Assembly: GCF_031769195.1 (NCBI RefSeq)
Contig: NZ_JAVHNP010000002.1
Coordinates: 434,001-498,000 of the forward strand
DNA: 64,000 nt
Source of the DNA: Vreelandella sp031769195
Lineage (GTDB): Bacteria > Pseudomonadota > Gammaproteobacteria > Pseudomonadales > Halomonadaceae
Direction of reading: 5' to 3'
How positions within the stretch are numbered: the stretch's first letter is position 1; the number at the start of each line of letters is the position of its first letter. Shown piece by piece: positions 42,470 through 50,847 of this stretch. Made by a program: the position numbers and the translations under genes. The notes under the pieces were generated by a model. The model saw nothing but the letters and a program-made list of their open reading frames with translations, was not told where the DNA came from and made no database searches.

Positions 42470-45364
42470 TTACCGGCGATATTCGTCAATGCTTGGGCAG
42501 GAACAAATCAGCTGCCGGTCACCAAAGACGTTATCGACCCGGTTCACCGAAGGCCAGTATTTCGACGCCGTGACGGCCTCAGTGGGGAATGCGCCTAGCT
42601 GACGATCATAAGGACGCTGCCAGTCGCTATCCATGAGGTCGGCTTGGGTGTGCGGCGCATTTACCAGCGGGTTATTCTCCAGCGGCCACTCACCGCTCTC
42701 TACCCGGGCGATCTCTTCACGAATTGCAATCATGGCATCGCAGAAGCGATCAATTTCGTAAAGCGACTCGGACTCTGTCGGCTCGATCATCAGCGTGCCC
42801 GGTACCGGGAACGACATGGTCGGTGCGTGGAAGCCGTAGTCCATCAAGCGCTTGGCAATATCTTCTTCGCTAATGCCAGACGCGCTCTTTAGCGGGCGAA
42901 TGTCGATAATACATTCGTGAGCCACGGTGCCGTTTTGGCCACGATACAGAATCGGATAAGACGCCTCTAAGCGCTTAGCAATGTAGTTGGCGTTGAGAAT
43001 GGCGAGCTCCGTGGCTTCACGAAGACCGCGTGCCCCCATCATCTTAATGTAGGCCCACGAGATAGGCAGAATAGAGGCACTGCCAAACGCCGCTGCCGAG
43101 ACCGCACCGCTTTCAGGGTTAACACCGTTAATCGGGGTGACCACGTGGTTAGACACAAACGGTGCAAGGTGCGCTTTAACACCAATCGGGCCCATGCCGG
43201 GACCGCCGCCGCCGTGAGGGATACAGAACGTTTTGTGCAGGTTTAAGTGGGAAACATCACCGCCAAAGTCGCCTGGGCGGGTGAGGCCTACCTGGGCGTT
43301 CATGTTGGCGCCATCCACATACACTTGGCCGCCGTATTGATGCACCACCTCACACACCTTGCGGACGTGTGATTCAAATACGCCGTGGGTGGAGGGGTAG
43401 GTAATCATCACGGCGGACAAGCGATCGCTGTGCTGCTCGGCTTTGTGGGTCAAATCTTCCAGATCGATATTGCCGTTGGCGTCACATTCAACCACCACAA
43501 CTTCCATGCTTAGCATGGCGGCAGAGGCCGGGTTAGTACCGTGGGCCGAACTTGGAATCAAGCACACATCGCGGTGAGCTTCGCCTTGTGCTGCCTGATA
43601 GCGGCGAATCGCTAACAAGCCTGCGTATTCACCCTGCGCGCCTGAGTTAGGCTGCATCGAGATATGATCATAGCCTGTCACCTCAACCAAGAACGCCGCC
43701 AGCTCATCAATCATTTGATGGTAGCCTGCTACCTGATCACGCGGTGCAAATGGGTGCAGGTTGGAGAATGCAGGCCATGAAACTGGAATCATCTCGCTGG
43801 TGGCGTTGAGCTTCATGGTGCACGAACCCAGCGGAATCATGGCGTGGGCCAGTGAAAGGTCTTTATTTTCCAGACGTTTCAGGTAGCGCAGCATTTCAGT
43901 TTCGCTGCGGTAGCGGTTAAACGTCGGGTGGGTGAGGAAATCACTGTCGCGCTGATAGGCGGCGGGAATGCCGCTCAGTTTATCGCTGATGACCTGCTCA
44001 TCCAGCGCTGCCACCGCTAAGCCATGCTCATCGCCCAGGAGTACATCGAACAGCGCAGCGACGTCGTGGGCGGTGGTTGTTTCATCCAAGCTGATGCCCA
44101 CATCACCATTGGCGAAGTAGTGCAGGTTAATGTCATGGGTCATGGCGCGGCCATGAATCTTGCCAGCGTCTACCTGGGTAAGACGCAGCGTATCAAACCA
44201 GCTGCTGTTCGCCAGTTGAACGCCTGCCTGCTGCAGGCCTGTGGCAAGCACAGTGGTCAAACGGTGTACGCGGCCCGCGATTTTACGCAGACCTTCTGCG
44301 CCGTGGTAAGTGGCGTAGAAGCCTGCGATGTTGGCCAATAACGCCTGTGCGGTACAGATGTTCGAGGTCGCTTTTTCGCGGCGAATATGTTGCTCACGGG
44401 TCTGCATCGCCATACGCAGGGCGGTTTTGCCACGGCTGTCTTTGGATACACCAATAATGCGACCTGGGATGGAGCGTTTAAGCTTATCGGAGGTGGCAAA
44501 GAACGCCGCATGCGGGCCGCCAAAACCCATAGGAACGCCAAAGCGCTGGGAGTTACCCACGACAATATCGGCACCCATCGCGCCCGGCTCTTTGAGCAGC
44601 ACCAGGCTAAGCAGGTCGGTGGCCACACAGGTCATAATGCCGCGCTCTTGCGCCGCTTTCAGCATCGGAGCTAGGTCGCTGACGCGGCCGCTGGCGGAGG
44701 GGTACTGCACCAGGGCACCAAACACATCATGCTCGGCAAGGCTCTCGGCTGGTCCGGTGATCAGTTCAAAACCAAAGAATTCGGCGCGGGTTTTGACAAC
44801 GTCGAGCGTCTGCGGGAAGAGATCATCGACGACGAAGAACGCGTTCGATTTACTCTTTTTATTGCCTCGCTTACACAGCGCCATGGCCTCAGCGGCGGCG
44901 GTGGCTTCATCCAACAGGGAGGCGTTAGCAAGCTCCATGCCGGTTAAATCCATAATTACCTGCTGGTAGTTCAGCAAGCCTTCTAGGCGTCCCTGGGAAA
45001 TTTCCGGTTGGTAGGGCGTGTAGGCGGTGTACCAGCCTGGGTTTTCCAGCACGTTGCGCTGAATGACCGCGGGCATGTGGGTGTTGTAGTAGCCCTGGCC
45101 GATATAGCTTTTACTAACGCGGTTTTGGCGCGCTAACTGGCTTAAATACTCAAGGGCTTCCGCTTCACTGCGGGGGTCGTCAAGGGCAAGTTCGCGACCT
45201 AGGCGAATATCGCTAGGCACGGTTTGCTCAATCAGGTCTTCCATGCGCTGCATATTGAGCGCTTTTAACATGGTGGCGACATCATCGGGGCTGGGCCCGT
45301 TATGGCGTTTGATAAAAGCATCGTGGTCGGCCAGTTCGGCCAAACGGCGTGATTCAAAGGGCAT
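42470..45364 (-). CDS. gcvP: Glycine dehydrogenase (decarboxylating), P-protein
   Basis: A PLP enzyme that decarboxylates glycine and passes the aminomethyl group to the lipoyl arm of GcvH. ATG 45364 gives 964 residues of the single-chain type. The PLP lysine is in NLHKTFCIPHGGGGPGMGPI. The N-terminal half (GQGYYNTHMPAVIQRN) is the regulatory, catalytically silent repeat. It is separated from gcvH upstream by a strong terminator, so the two are probably not simply co-transcribed. Confidence 0.97.
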   Translation of the reverse strand: MPFESRRLAELADHDAFIKRHNGPSPDDVATMLKALNMQRMEDLIEQTVPSDIRLGRELALDDPRSEAEALEYLSQLARQNRVSKSYIGQGYYNTHMPAVIQRNVLENPGWYTAYTPYQPEISQGRLEGLLNYQQVIMDLTGMELANASLLDEATAAAEAMALCKRGNKKSKSNAFFVVDDLFPQTLDVVKTRAEFFGFELITGPAESLAEHDVFGALVQYPSASGRVSDLAPMLKAAQERGIMTCVATDLLSLVLLKEPGAMGADIVVGNSQRFGVPMGFGGPHAAFFATSDKLKRSIPGRIIGVSKDSRGKTALRMAMQTREQHIRREKATSNICTAQALLANIAGFYATYHGAEGLRKIAGRVHRLTTVLATGLQQAGVQLANSSWFDTLRLTQVDAGKIHGRAMTHDINLHYFANGDVGISLDETTTAHDVAALFDVLLGDEHGLAVAALDEQVISDKLSGIPAAYQRDSDFLTHPTFNRYRSETEMLRYLKRLENKDLSLAHAMIPLGSCTMKLNATSEMIPVSWPAFSNLHPFAPRDQVAGYHQMIDELAAFLVEVTGYDHISMQPNSGAQGEYAGLLAIRRYQAAQGEAHRDVCLIPSSAHGTNPASAAMLSMEVVVVECDANGNIDLEDLTHKAEQHSDRLSAVMITYPSTHGVFESHVRKVCEVVHQYGGQVYVDGANMNAQVGLTRPGDFGGDVSHLNLHKTFCIPHGGGGPGMGPIGVKAHLAPFVSNHVVTPINGVNPESGAVSAAAFGSASILPISWAYIKMMGARGLREATELAILNANYIAKRLEASYPILYRGQNGTVAHECIIDIRPLKSASGISEEDIAKRLMDYGFHAPTMSFPVPGTLMIEPTESESLYEIDRFCDAMIAIREEIARVESGEWPLENNPLVNAPHTQADLMDSDWQRPYDRQLGAFPTEAVTASKYWPSVNRVDNVFGDRQLICSCPSIDEYRR

Positions 45365-45410
45365 GGGGAGGTTCCGGACGTGATGAGAAAACCGTGCAGA
45401 GGCGATCATA

Positions 45411-45436
45411 AAACGCCTGCGTAATGGCAGGCGTTT
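45411..45436 (-). terminator. Terminator between gcvH and gcvP
   Basis: AAACGCCTGC and GCAGGCGTTT form a 10-bp stem with a 6-nt loop, and TTTT overlaps the stem end on the minus strand. It may set a lower level of gcvP than of gcvH. Confidence 0.8.
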
Positions 45437-45448
45437 TGGCTACTTTTC

Positions 45449-45838
45449 TTAGTCGTCGGCGCTCAGCGTTGCTTGGTAAGCGTCGGCATCTAACAAACCT
45501 TCAAAGGCTTGGTCGGTAACGCGGACTTTCATAATCCAGCCGCCTTCATAAGGCGCATCGTTCACCGTTTCAGGAGCATCTTCGAGGGCTTCGTTAACTT
45601 CAATGACTTCGCCATCAACGGGGGAGTAAAGGTCGGAAGCGGCTTTGACAGATTCAATAACGCCGAACTCTTTGCCTTTGTTTAAGGCTTGGCCAACTTC
45701 AGGAAGCTCAACAAATACAACGTCACCAAGTGCTTCTTGCGCGTGATCGGTAATACCGACGGTCACGGTGCCGTCTTGGTGATCGAGTACCCATTCGTGG
45801 CTGGCAGCGTAACGAAGATTGGCAGGAAGGTTGCTCAT
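45449..45838 (-). CDS. gcvH: Glycine cleavage system H protein
   Basis: The lipoyl carrier of the glycine cleavage system. The 129-residue protein has the lipoylation lysine K65 in GVIESVKAASDLYSPVDGEV. The N-terminal LRYAASHEWV is typical. It lies upstream of gcvP on the minus strand. The T protein is on the other strand about 1.9 kb away, which is an unusual split. Confidence 0.97.
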   Translation of the reverse strand: MSNLPANLRYAASHEWVLDHQDGTVTVGITDHAQEALGDVVFVELPEVGQALNKGKEFGVIESVKAASDLYSPVDGEVIEVNEALEDAPETVNDAPYEGGWIMKVRVTDQAFEGLLDADAYQATLSADD

Positions 45839-46248
45839 AATGATTCCCTTATCAAAACAGTGGACAGAACGAGAGCATACTAGCGCTTGTCGTTCGCCTT
45901 GGCGACTGTGGCCCGTTCGGCGGTGAGCGTGAATGTGCCTATGGTACCGTGTTTCTCATCGGAAACAAATTTCTTCATTGCCTCCAAAAAGGTGAAAAAA
46001 AGGCGCTCTTTTTCTAAATACCTCCGCCTGGATGAATTGCAAAATGAGCAGCTTTCTCTATCCAAAGGCGACACCGTCGTGGAAGAGCACTAAGAAAATG
46101 GTGTAAAACATACTAATCATGCGTTTTTCCAGCGTTAAAGAAGCGCTATGGTAGGATCGCTTGGTGATTTCGTCTGCCAGTGGCCTGGGTAGATGATCAA
46201 CCTAACCTTCATAACAAATGCACTAATCGATTGGGTAAGGAGAAGTCT
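45839..46248. other. Divergent regulatory region between gcvH and the AGCS symporter
   Basis: A stretch of 410 bp without an assured gene. It holds a possible 32-codon open frame toward gcvH (45978 to 45880, starting ATG right after GGAGGCA), an A-rich segment near 46000, and the AAGGAG site of the symporter gene. I looked for glycine riboswitch aptamer motifs on both strands and saw none. Promoters for both the gcvH side and the symporter-gcvT side must lie here. Confidence 0.5.
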
Positions 46249-47652
46249 GTGGAAACGTTGACAAGCCTTTTAGGGGCCATTAATGGTGTCGTGTGGGGCC
46301 CATTAATGCTGGTCCTGCTACTTGGGGTGGGTATCTACCTACAGATTGGCTTGAAACTGATGCCGATTCGCAAACTCGGCATGGGTTTCAAGCTAATGTG
46401 GCAGGGGCGCGATGCCAAGCCTTCCGATAAAACTGCTGCCAAAGCCAGCGATGATGGTGAAATTTCACCGTTCAATGCGCTGATGACTGCGCTATCGGCC
46501 ACCATTGGTACCGGTAATATTGCTGGGGTGGCCACCGCCATTGCGCTCGGTGGGCCAGGTGCTGTGTTTTGGATGTGGATCACTGCTCTGGTCGGCATGG
46601 CGACCAAATTTGCCGAGGCGGTGCTAGCTGTGCGCTACCGTGAAACGGATAGCACCGGTTACCATGTCGGTGGGCCGATGTTCTATATCAAAAACGGCTT
46701 GGGTCGAAAGTGGCTGTGGTTGGGGGGGCTGTTTTCTTTCTTTGGCGCGGTAGCGGCCTTCGGGATTGGTAATACCGTTCAGTCGAACTCGGTGGCTGAT
46801 GCTATGGATGCCACCTTTGGTGTTCCCCATTGGCTAACCGGCGTGATTATTATGGTACTGGCCGGTGCGGTTATTTTGGGCGGTATCAAGCGCATTGCTA
46901 AGGTGGCCGGTAAGCTGGTGCCGGTCATGGGTATTGCTTATGTGATCGCTGGCCTGCTGGTGCTGATCGTCAATGCGGGCCAGATTGGCGACGCGTTTGG
47001 ACTGATCTTCTACTATGCCTTTAATCCTATGGCTGCGGCAGGTGGTTTTGCCGGGGCGGCGGTGATGGCGGCCATTCGCTTTGGTGTTGCGCGGGGTATT
47101 TTCTCCAACGAAGCGGGCTTGGGCAGTGCGCCGATTGCTCACGCCGCTGCGCAAACGAAAAACCCGGTTCGTCAGGGGTTGATCGCCATGCTGGGTACGT
47201 TCATTGATACCATCATTGTATGTACGATCACTGCACTGGTGATTTTGACCTCCACGGTATGGATGGAAGGTGAAGCCGGTGCCTCGTTGACCGCGCTCTC
47301 CTTTGACGCCGCACTGCCTGGCTTTGGTAACCAAATCGTGGCGATTGCCCTGGCAATCTTTGCGTTTACTACCATTCTTGGCTGGTCATTCTATGGTGAG
47401 AAGTGCTGCCAGTTCCTGTTTGGTACGCGCTCTATTATGCTGTACCGAGTGCTGTTCGTACTGGCGATTCCGCTGGGCGCCATTGCGCAGTTGGGCTTTA
47501 TCTGGCTCATGGCAGATACCTTCAATGCGATGATGGCGATTCCCAACCTCATTGCCTTGGCGCTTCTGTCGCCAGTTGTCTTTAAGCTTACGCGAGATTA
47601 TTTTGCAGGTAAGGACGTGCTGCCGGGTGAAGCCCTGGATCATGATAAATAA
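46249..47652 (+). CDS. Alanine/glycine:cation symporter (AGCS family)
   Basis: A sodium-coupled importer of alanine or glycine in the inner membrane. The start is set at GTG 46249 because AAGGAG lies seven bases upstream and the family N-terminus begins there; the open frame continues 23 codons further up. The 467-residue protein has about ten helices with family motifs TATIGTGNIAGVATAIALGG-like text near residue 80 and RFGVARGIFSNEAGLGSAPI near 280. Its position next to gcvT and opposite gcvHP suggests glycine uptake. Confidence 0.92.
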   Translation: METLTSLLGAINGVVWGPLMLVLLLGVGIYLQIGLKLMPIRKLGMGFKLMWQGRDAKPSDKTAAKASDDGEISPFNALMTALSATIGTGNIAGVATAIALGGPGAVFWMWITALVGMATKFAEAVLAVRYRETDSTGYHVGGPMFYIKNGLGRKWLWLGGLFSFFGAVAAFGIGNTVQSNSVADAMDATFGVPHWLTGVIIMVLAGAVILGGIKRIAKVAGKLVPVMGIAYVIAGLLVLIVNAGQIGDAFGLIFYYAFNPMAAAGGFAGAAVMAAIRFGVARGIFSNEAGLGSAPIAHAAAQTKNPVRQGLIAMLGTFIDTIIVCTITALVILTSTVWMEGEAGASLTALSFDAALPGFGNQIVAIALAIFAFTTILGWSFYGEKCCQFLFGTRSIMLYRVLFVLAIPLGAIAQLGFIWLMADTFNAMMAIPNLIALALLSPVVFKLTRDYFAGKDVLPGEALDHDK

Positions 47653-47691
47653 ATCCTGCCTATAAGCAGGGTAAGCACGATGTTACAGAGC

Positions 47692-47727
47692 CGGGAAGCC
47701 TAGTAGGGCTTCCCGTTTCTCTTTTTT
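47692..47727 (+). terminator. Rho-independent terminator of the AGCS gene
   Basis: CGGGAAGCC and GGCTTCCCG form a 9-bp stem, followed by TTTCTCTTTTTT. It ends 16 bp before the gcvT start, so gcvT may depend on read-through or a nearby promoter. Confidence 0.85.
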
Positions 47728-47742
47728 GATAGAGGAAATGCC

Positions 47743-48855
47743 ATGACTGAACTGAACCACACGCCACTTCATGCTCTCCACACGCAGCTTGGGGCCAAGA
47801 TGGTGCCCTTTGCTGGGTACGACATGCCGGTGCAATACCCACTGGGGGTTAAAAAAGAGCATGAGCATACCCGTCAGCAGTGTGGGTTATTCGATGTGTC
47901 GCATATGGGGCAGATTCTAGTCTCCGGTGAGAACGTGGCCAACGCTTTGGAGAGCCTGATTCCCGCAGACTTGGTAGGTTTGCAAAAAGGGCAGCAGCGC
48001 TATGGCCTGTTTACCAGCACCGATGGCGGTATTATCGATGATTTGATGGTGGTGAATGCGGGCGATCACTTTTATTTGGTTGTTAACGCTGCCTGCAAAG
48101 ATCAGGATATTGCCCATCTGCGGGCCAATCTTGGTAATACTCATCAGATCGATGTGCTTGACCGCGGGCTGCTGGCGCTTCAAGGGCCACAGGCGCGGGA
48201 TGTCATGCAGCGCCTGTGCCCAGCCGCCTGTGAGCTTACGTTCATGCAGCATGGCCGTTACTCCATCGCTGGGTGTGACGTATGGGTTAGCCGTAGTGGC
48301 TATACCGGTGAAGATGGCTTTGAGATCTCTGTGGCGGCTGACGAGTGCCAAGCGCTTGCTGAAGCGCTGCTAGCCGAGCCTGAAGTAGAGGTGATTGGCT
48401 TAGGTGCGCGTGATTCACTGCGCTTAGAGGCCGGTTTATGCCTGTATGGCCATGATATGGATATGCAGACCACGCCTGTGGAAGCCAGCCTGATTTGGGC
48501 CATTGGTAAGCCGCGCCGCCATGGTGGCGAGCGCGCCGCGGGCTTCCCCGGTGCGGATGTGATTCTGCATCAGGTAGACGCCAAAGATCATACCCGCAAG
48601 CGGGTGGGATTAGTGGCAGAAGGGCGTGCGCCCGTGCGTGAAGGCAGCCTGCTGGTCGATGAGGCGGGCAATGAGATCGGTGTGGTGACTTCTGGCGGGT
48701 TTGGCCCCAGTGTTGGTAAGCCCATCGCTATGGGGTACGTTACTCGTGAATGGGAAGCCGCCGGGACCACCGTTTACGCCCTGGTGCGTGGTAAGCAGCT
48801 CCCCATGAGCGTCACTGCGATGCCGTTTGTGGCCCCGGGTTACTATCGCGGTTAA
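47743..48855 (+). CDS. gcvT: Glycine cleavage system T protein (aminomethyltransferase)
   Basis: It moves the methylene group from aminomethyl-lipoyl GcvH to tetrahydrofolate and releases ammonia. The 370-residue protein has GAKMVPFAGYDMPVQYP at the N-terminus, the catalytic Asp region GLFDVSHMGQI, and SRSGYTGEDGFEI. RBS AGAGGAAATGCC is present. It lies directly after the symporter terminator and before its own strong terminator. Confidence 0.96.
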   Translation: MTELNHTPLHALHTQLGAKMVPFAGYDMPVQYPLGVKKEHEHTRQQCGLFDVSHMGQILVSGENVANALESLIPADLVGLQKGQQRYGLFTSTDGGIIDDLMVVNAGDHFYLVVNAACKDQDIAHLRANLGNTHQIDVLDRGLLALQGPQARDVMQRLCPAACELTFMQHGRYSIAGCDVWVSRSGYTGEDGFEISVAADECQALAEALLAEPEVEVIGLGARDSLRLEAGLCLYGHDMDMQTTPVEASLIWAIGKPRRHGGERAAGFPGADVILHQVDAKDHTRKRVGLVAEGRAPVREGSLLVDEAGNEIGVVTSGGFGPSVGKPIAMGYVTREWEAAGTTVYALVRGKQLPMSVTAMPFVAPGYYRG

Positions 48856-48865
48856 ATCGTTGCAT

Positions 48866-48896
48866 GAAAAAGCCCTTGTATTGCAAGGGCTTTTTT
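48866..48896 (+). terminator. Rho-independent terminator of gcvT
   Basis: AAAAGCCCTTG and CAAGGGCTTTT form the stem with a 5-nt loop and a T-run. Confidence 0.93.
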
Positions 48897-48927
48897 GTGC
48901 TTGCACACAGAACTCACGCTTGAGCGC

Positions 48928-49950
48928 TTATAATTGTCGGAACCAGTCTAAGTGTGCTTTCTGTATATCGGCATCCTCTTCAAACGGTAGTACCCGTGCT
49001 GAAAAGCTAAGTTCACGAACTTGGCGCGGAGAAAGGCCAAATGCCTGAACAAAGACGCGGCTGAAGCTTGAAGCCTCTAATCCACACTGATCGGCCACTT
49101 GGGAGATGCGCAAATGGCGGTAGCGTGGGTCGAGCAAATAGCGTCTCGCCTTAATTAGGCGGCGTTTACGAATATAGGAAGCCACCCCGCCCATCGGCTC
49201 GAATAAGCGATAAAGCGAAGCGCGCGCCAGTCCAAAGCGCTGTGCAAGATCGAGGGGAGAGAGAGTGCGCTCTTGAAGGTGTCGCTCGATATAAAGGCAG
49301 AGGCGGCCGAGTAGCGGATGCGCTTGCTCCTGCTGAGCAGAGTGACCAAGCTGCATAGAAAGGGTGCGCACAAGTAGTTGAGTGCTTTCCTCTCCGTAGA
49401 AGGTCACATCGTTAGCATTCAACTCTGCGCTGCAGGCAATCAATTCTCTGAGGTGGGCACCTAACAGGCGGGCGGCGGGCTGGCGATGATTGAGTACTTG
49501 ACCATGGAGAGCCGCAGGCTCTTCAAGGAAAGAGGCTCTTGGCAATATCCAGGAAATGATGGATGTGGGTCGCTCAATGCTAACCACACTCTCTTGCATT
49601 AGATCCAGTAACAGCATGTCACCAGCGGTTGCCGTGACCTCCCCGAGCGATGTTACGCTCAGTATCTCCCCTGCCAATACTAAGTCGACCATCAGATAGT
49701 CCATGTCTGCCTGCCCCAAGCTGGCTGCTTGGCGAAGAATGCGCTGAGGGGAAAGGTGCATGACGACGCCAATTAAACCAGCGAAGTGATGGGTCGTAAC
49801 ATCCCAGGCAAGTTGGTCGACTTGGTCTTTGTTAAAGCGAGTGTCGAAGTTGAGGGTGGCTTGCATCCGAAACTGCCACTCTTCCAGGCACGTCATATCG
49901 GGCAATAGCTGGTGAGAGGTAGTGCGCACAATGCGTTCAGAGACGGACAC
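48928..49950 (-). CDS. AraC family transcriptional regulator with AraC-binding-like N-domain
   Basis: A 340-residue regulator. The C-terminal 100 residues form the AraC DNA-binding domain (LSPLDLAQRFGLARASLYRL and LRISQVADQCGLEASSFSRV). The N-terminal part resembles the AraC_binding_2 (FeaR/PchR-like) sensor domain (FAGLIGVVMHLSPQRILRQA). It is divergent from the POTRA-protein gene. Repeated AACGCTA boxes lie in the shared upstream region and may be its binding sites. Confidence 0.9.
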   Translation of the reverse strand: MSVSERIVRTTSHQLLPDMTCLEEWQFRMQATLNFDTRFNKDQVDQLAWDVTTHHFAGLIGVVMHLSPQRILRQAASLGQADMDYLMVDLVLAGEILSVTSLGEVTATAGDMLLLDLMQESVVSIERPTSIISWILPRASFLEEPAALHGQVLNHRQPAARLLGAHLRELIACSAELNANDVTFYGEESTQLLVRTLSMQLGHSAQQEQAHPLLGRLCLYIERHLQERTLSPLDLAQRFGLARASLYRLFEPMGGVASYIRKRRLIKARRYLLDPRYRHLRISQVADQCGLEASSFSRVFVQAFGLSPRQVRELSFSARVLPFEEDADIQKAHLDWFRQL

Positions 49951-50062
49951 TGGAGTTCCTCTATTTCTCGCTCATGGCGATCTTTTGGCGTTTATTATCA
50001 GCGCATCTCAGGTTTTCATGCAAAGCGTCTCTTTTTGTAAGCCGTATGTCTCAATGGTAACG

Positions 50063-50157
50063 AACGCTATTGCGGTTAGGGGCGGTTGGGCAAACAATTT
50101 CGTTAGCTGCTAGGCACTTAACGCTAGTTCGTCTCACACATTGCGTGTTAACGCTAT
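50063..50157. promoter_or_regulatory. Three AACGCTA boxes upstream of the POTRA gene
   Basis: AACGCTA occurs at 50063, 50119 and 50149. The last two are parts of exact TTAACGCTA repeats starting 30 bp apart, about three helical turns. Direct repeats in phase are typical AraC-family sites, and an AraC gene is divergent. Confidence 0.45.
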
Positions 50158-50187
50158 GTGATATTCCTTGATTGATCCTATCAACGA

Positions 50188-50775
50188 ATGGCTAACGATC
50201 CTATGAAAAACTACCGCACACTTTATAGCAATACGGCGCTTATGTTTGCCGGGTACCAGCAGCGGCTGGCCGACGTCCCCCTGACAATTAGGCGCAGCTG
50301 TTCTTGGTTGGCAGCTGCGTTAGTGATAGGAGGAGTGGCTTACACGCTTTCAGCTCAGGCGCAAAATACAATGGTCAATAGCGATATGTATCGCATAGCG
50401 CAGGAGGGGGAGTCGGTAAGGGCAATAGCCTTAGAGGCTGCGCCTCATGTGTATCTTCAGGTGGGTGACCTTCAGGCGATTTTTCACCGCGTTGAAATTG
50501 AAGGTGCGACACTGATACCTTCTTTAGAGCTGGCTAACCACCTAGCGCCTTGGCTGAATCAGCCGCTGGGAATTGAGCAAGTCCATACAGCGGCGAAGAC
50601 GTTGGATAGGATGTATCGTAGCCGTGGCTGGAGCGCCCGTACTCGATTAGTTAAGCAGGATTTGTACAGCGGTACGTTACGGTTACGCGTGATTGAAGGA
50701 AGCCGGAGCCGCCGGCAGCAGCTTGCAGCCATAGAGGGCGATAGTCTGACGCATGCCGGTGCGCCGCTAAAGTAA
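50188..50775 (+). CDS. Exported stand-alone POTRA-domain protein (TpsB/ShlB-like), no barrel
   Basis: A 195-residue protein. A long n-region and hydrophobic core (about 40-57) form a signal sequence ending near AQA. Residues about 90-175 are a POTRA_2-type domain: FHRVEIEGATLIPS, YRSRGWSARTRLVKQDLYSG and LRLRVIEGS match the fold that receives exoproteins in two-partner secretion transporters. The beta-barrel that should follow is missing; a stop and a perfect terminator come instead. It may be a remnant or a separate periplasmic chaperone. The start is uncertain (50188 or 50203). Confidence 0.7.
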   Translation: MANDPMKNYRTLYSNTALMFAGYQQRLADVPLTIRRSCSWLAAALVIGGVAYTLSAQAQNTMVNSDMYRIAQEGESVRAIALEAAPHVYLQVGDLQAIFHRVEIEGATLIPSLELANHLAPWLNQPLGIEQVHTAAKTLDRMYRSRGWSARTRLVKQDLYSGTLRLRVIEGSRSRRQQLAAIEGDSLTHAGAPLK

Positions 50776-50782
50776 TCCCGAT

Positions 50783-50829
50783 TTCCCATAGCGGCTAGGG
50801 GGGAGAAAGCCGCTATGGGAAGTTCTTTT
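50783..50829 (+). terminator. Rho-independent terminator of the POTRA gene
   Basis: TTCCCATAGCGGCT and AGCCGCTATGGGAA form a perfect 14-bp stem with an 11-nt loop, followed by GTTCTTTTT. Confidence 0.92.
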
Positions 50830-50847
50830 TAGCAGGAGGGGTAGGGT

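Noticed and set aside
45887..46093. 68-codon plus-strand frame in the gcvH upstream region
   Set aside because: It starts at TTG with no ribosome binding site, overlaps a competing minus-strand frame and shows no family features.
45839..46248. Glycine riboswitch upstream of gcvH or the AGCS symporter
   Set aside because: Expected from the neighbours, but the conserved aptamer motifs are not visible on either strand.
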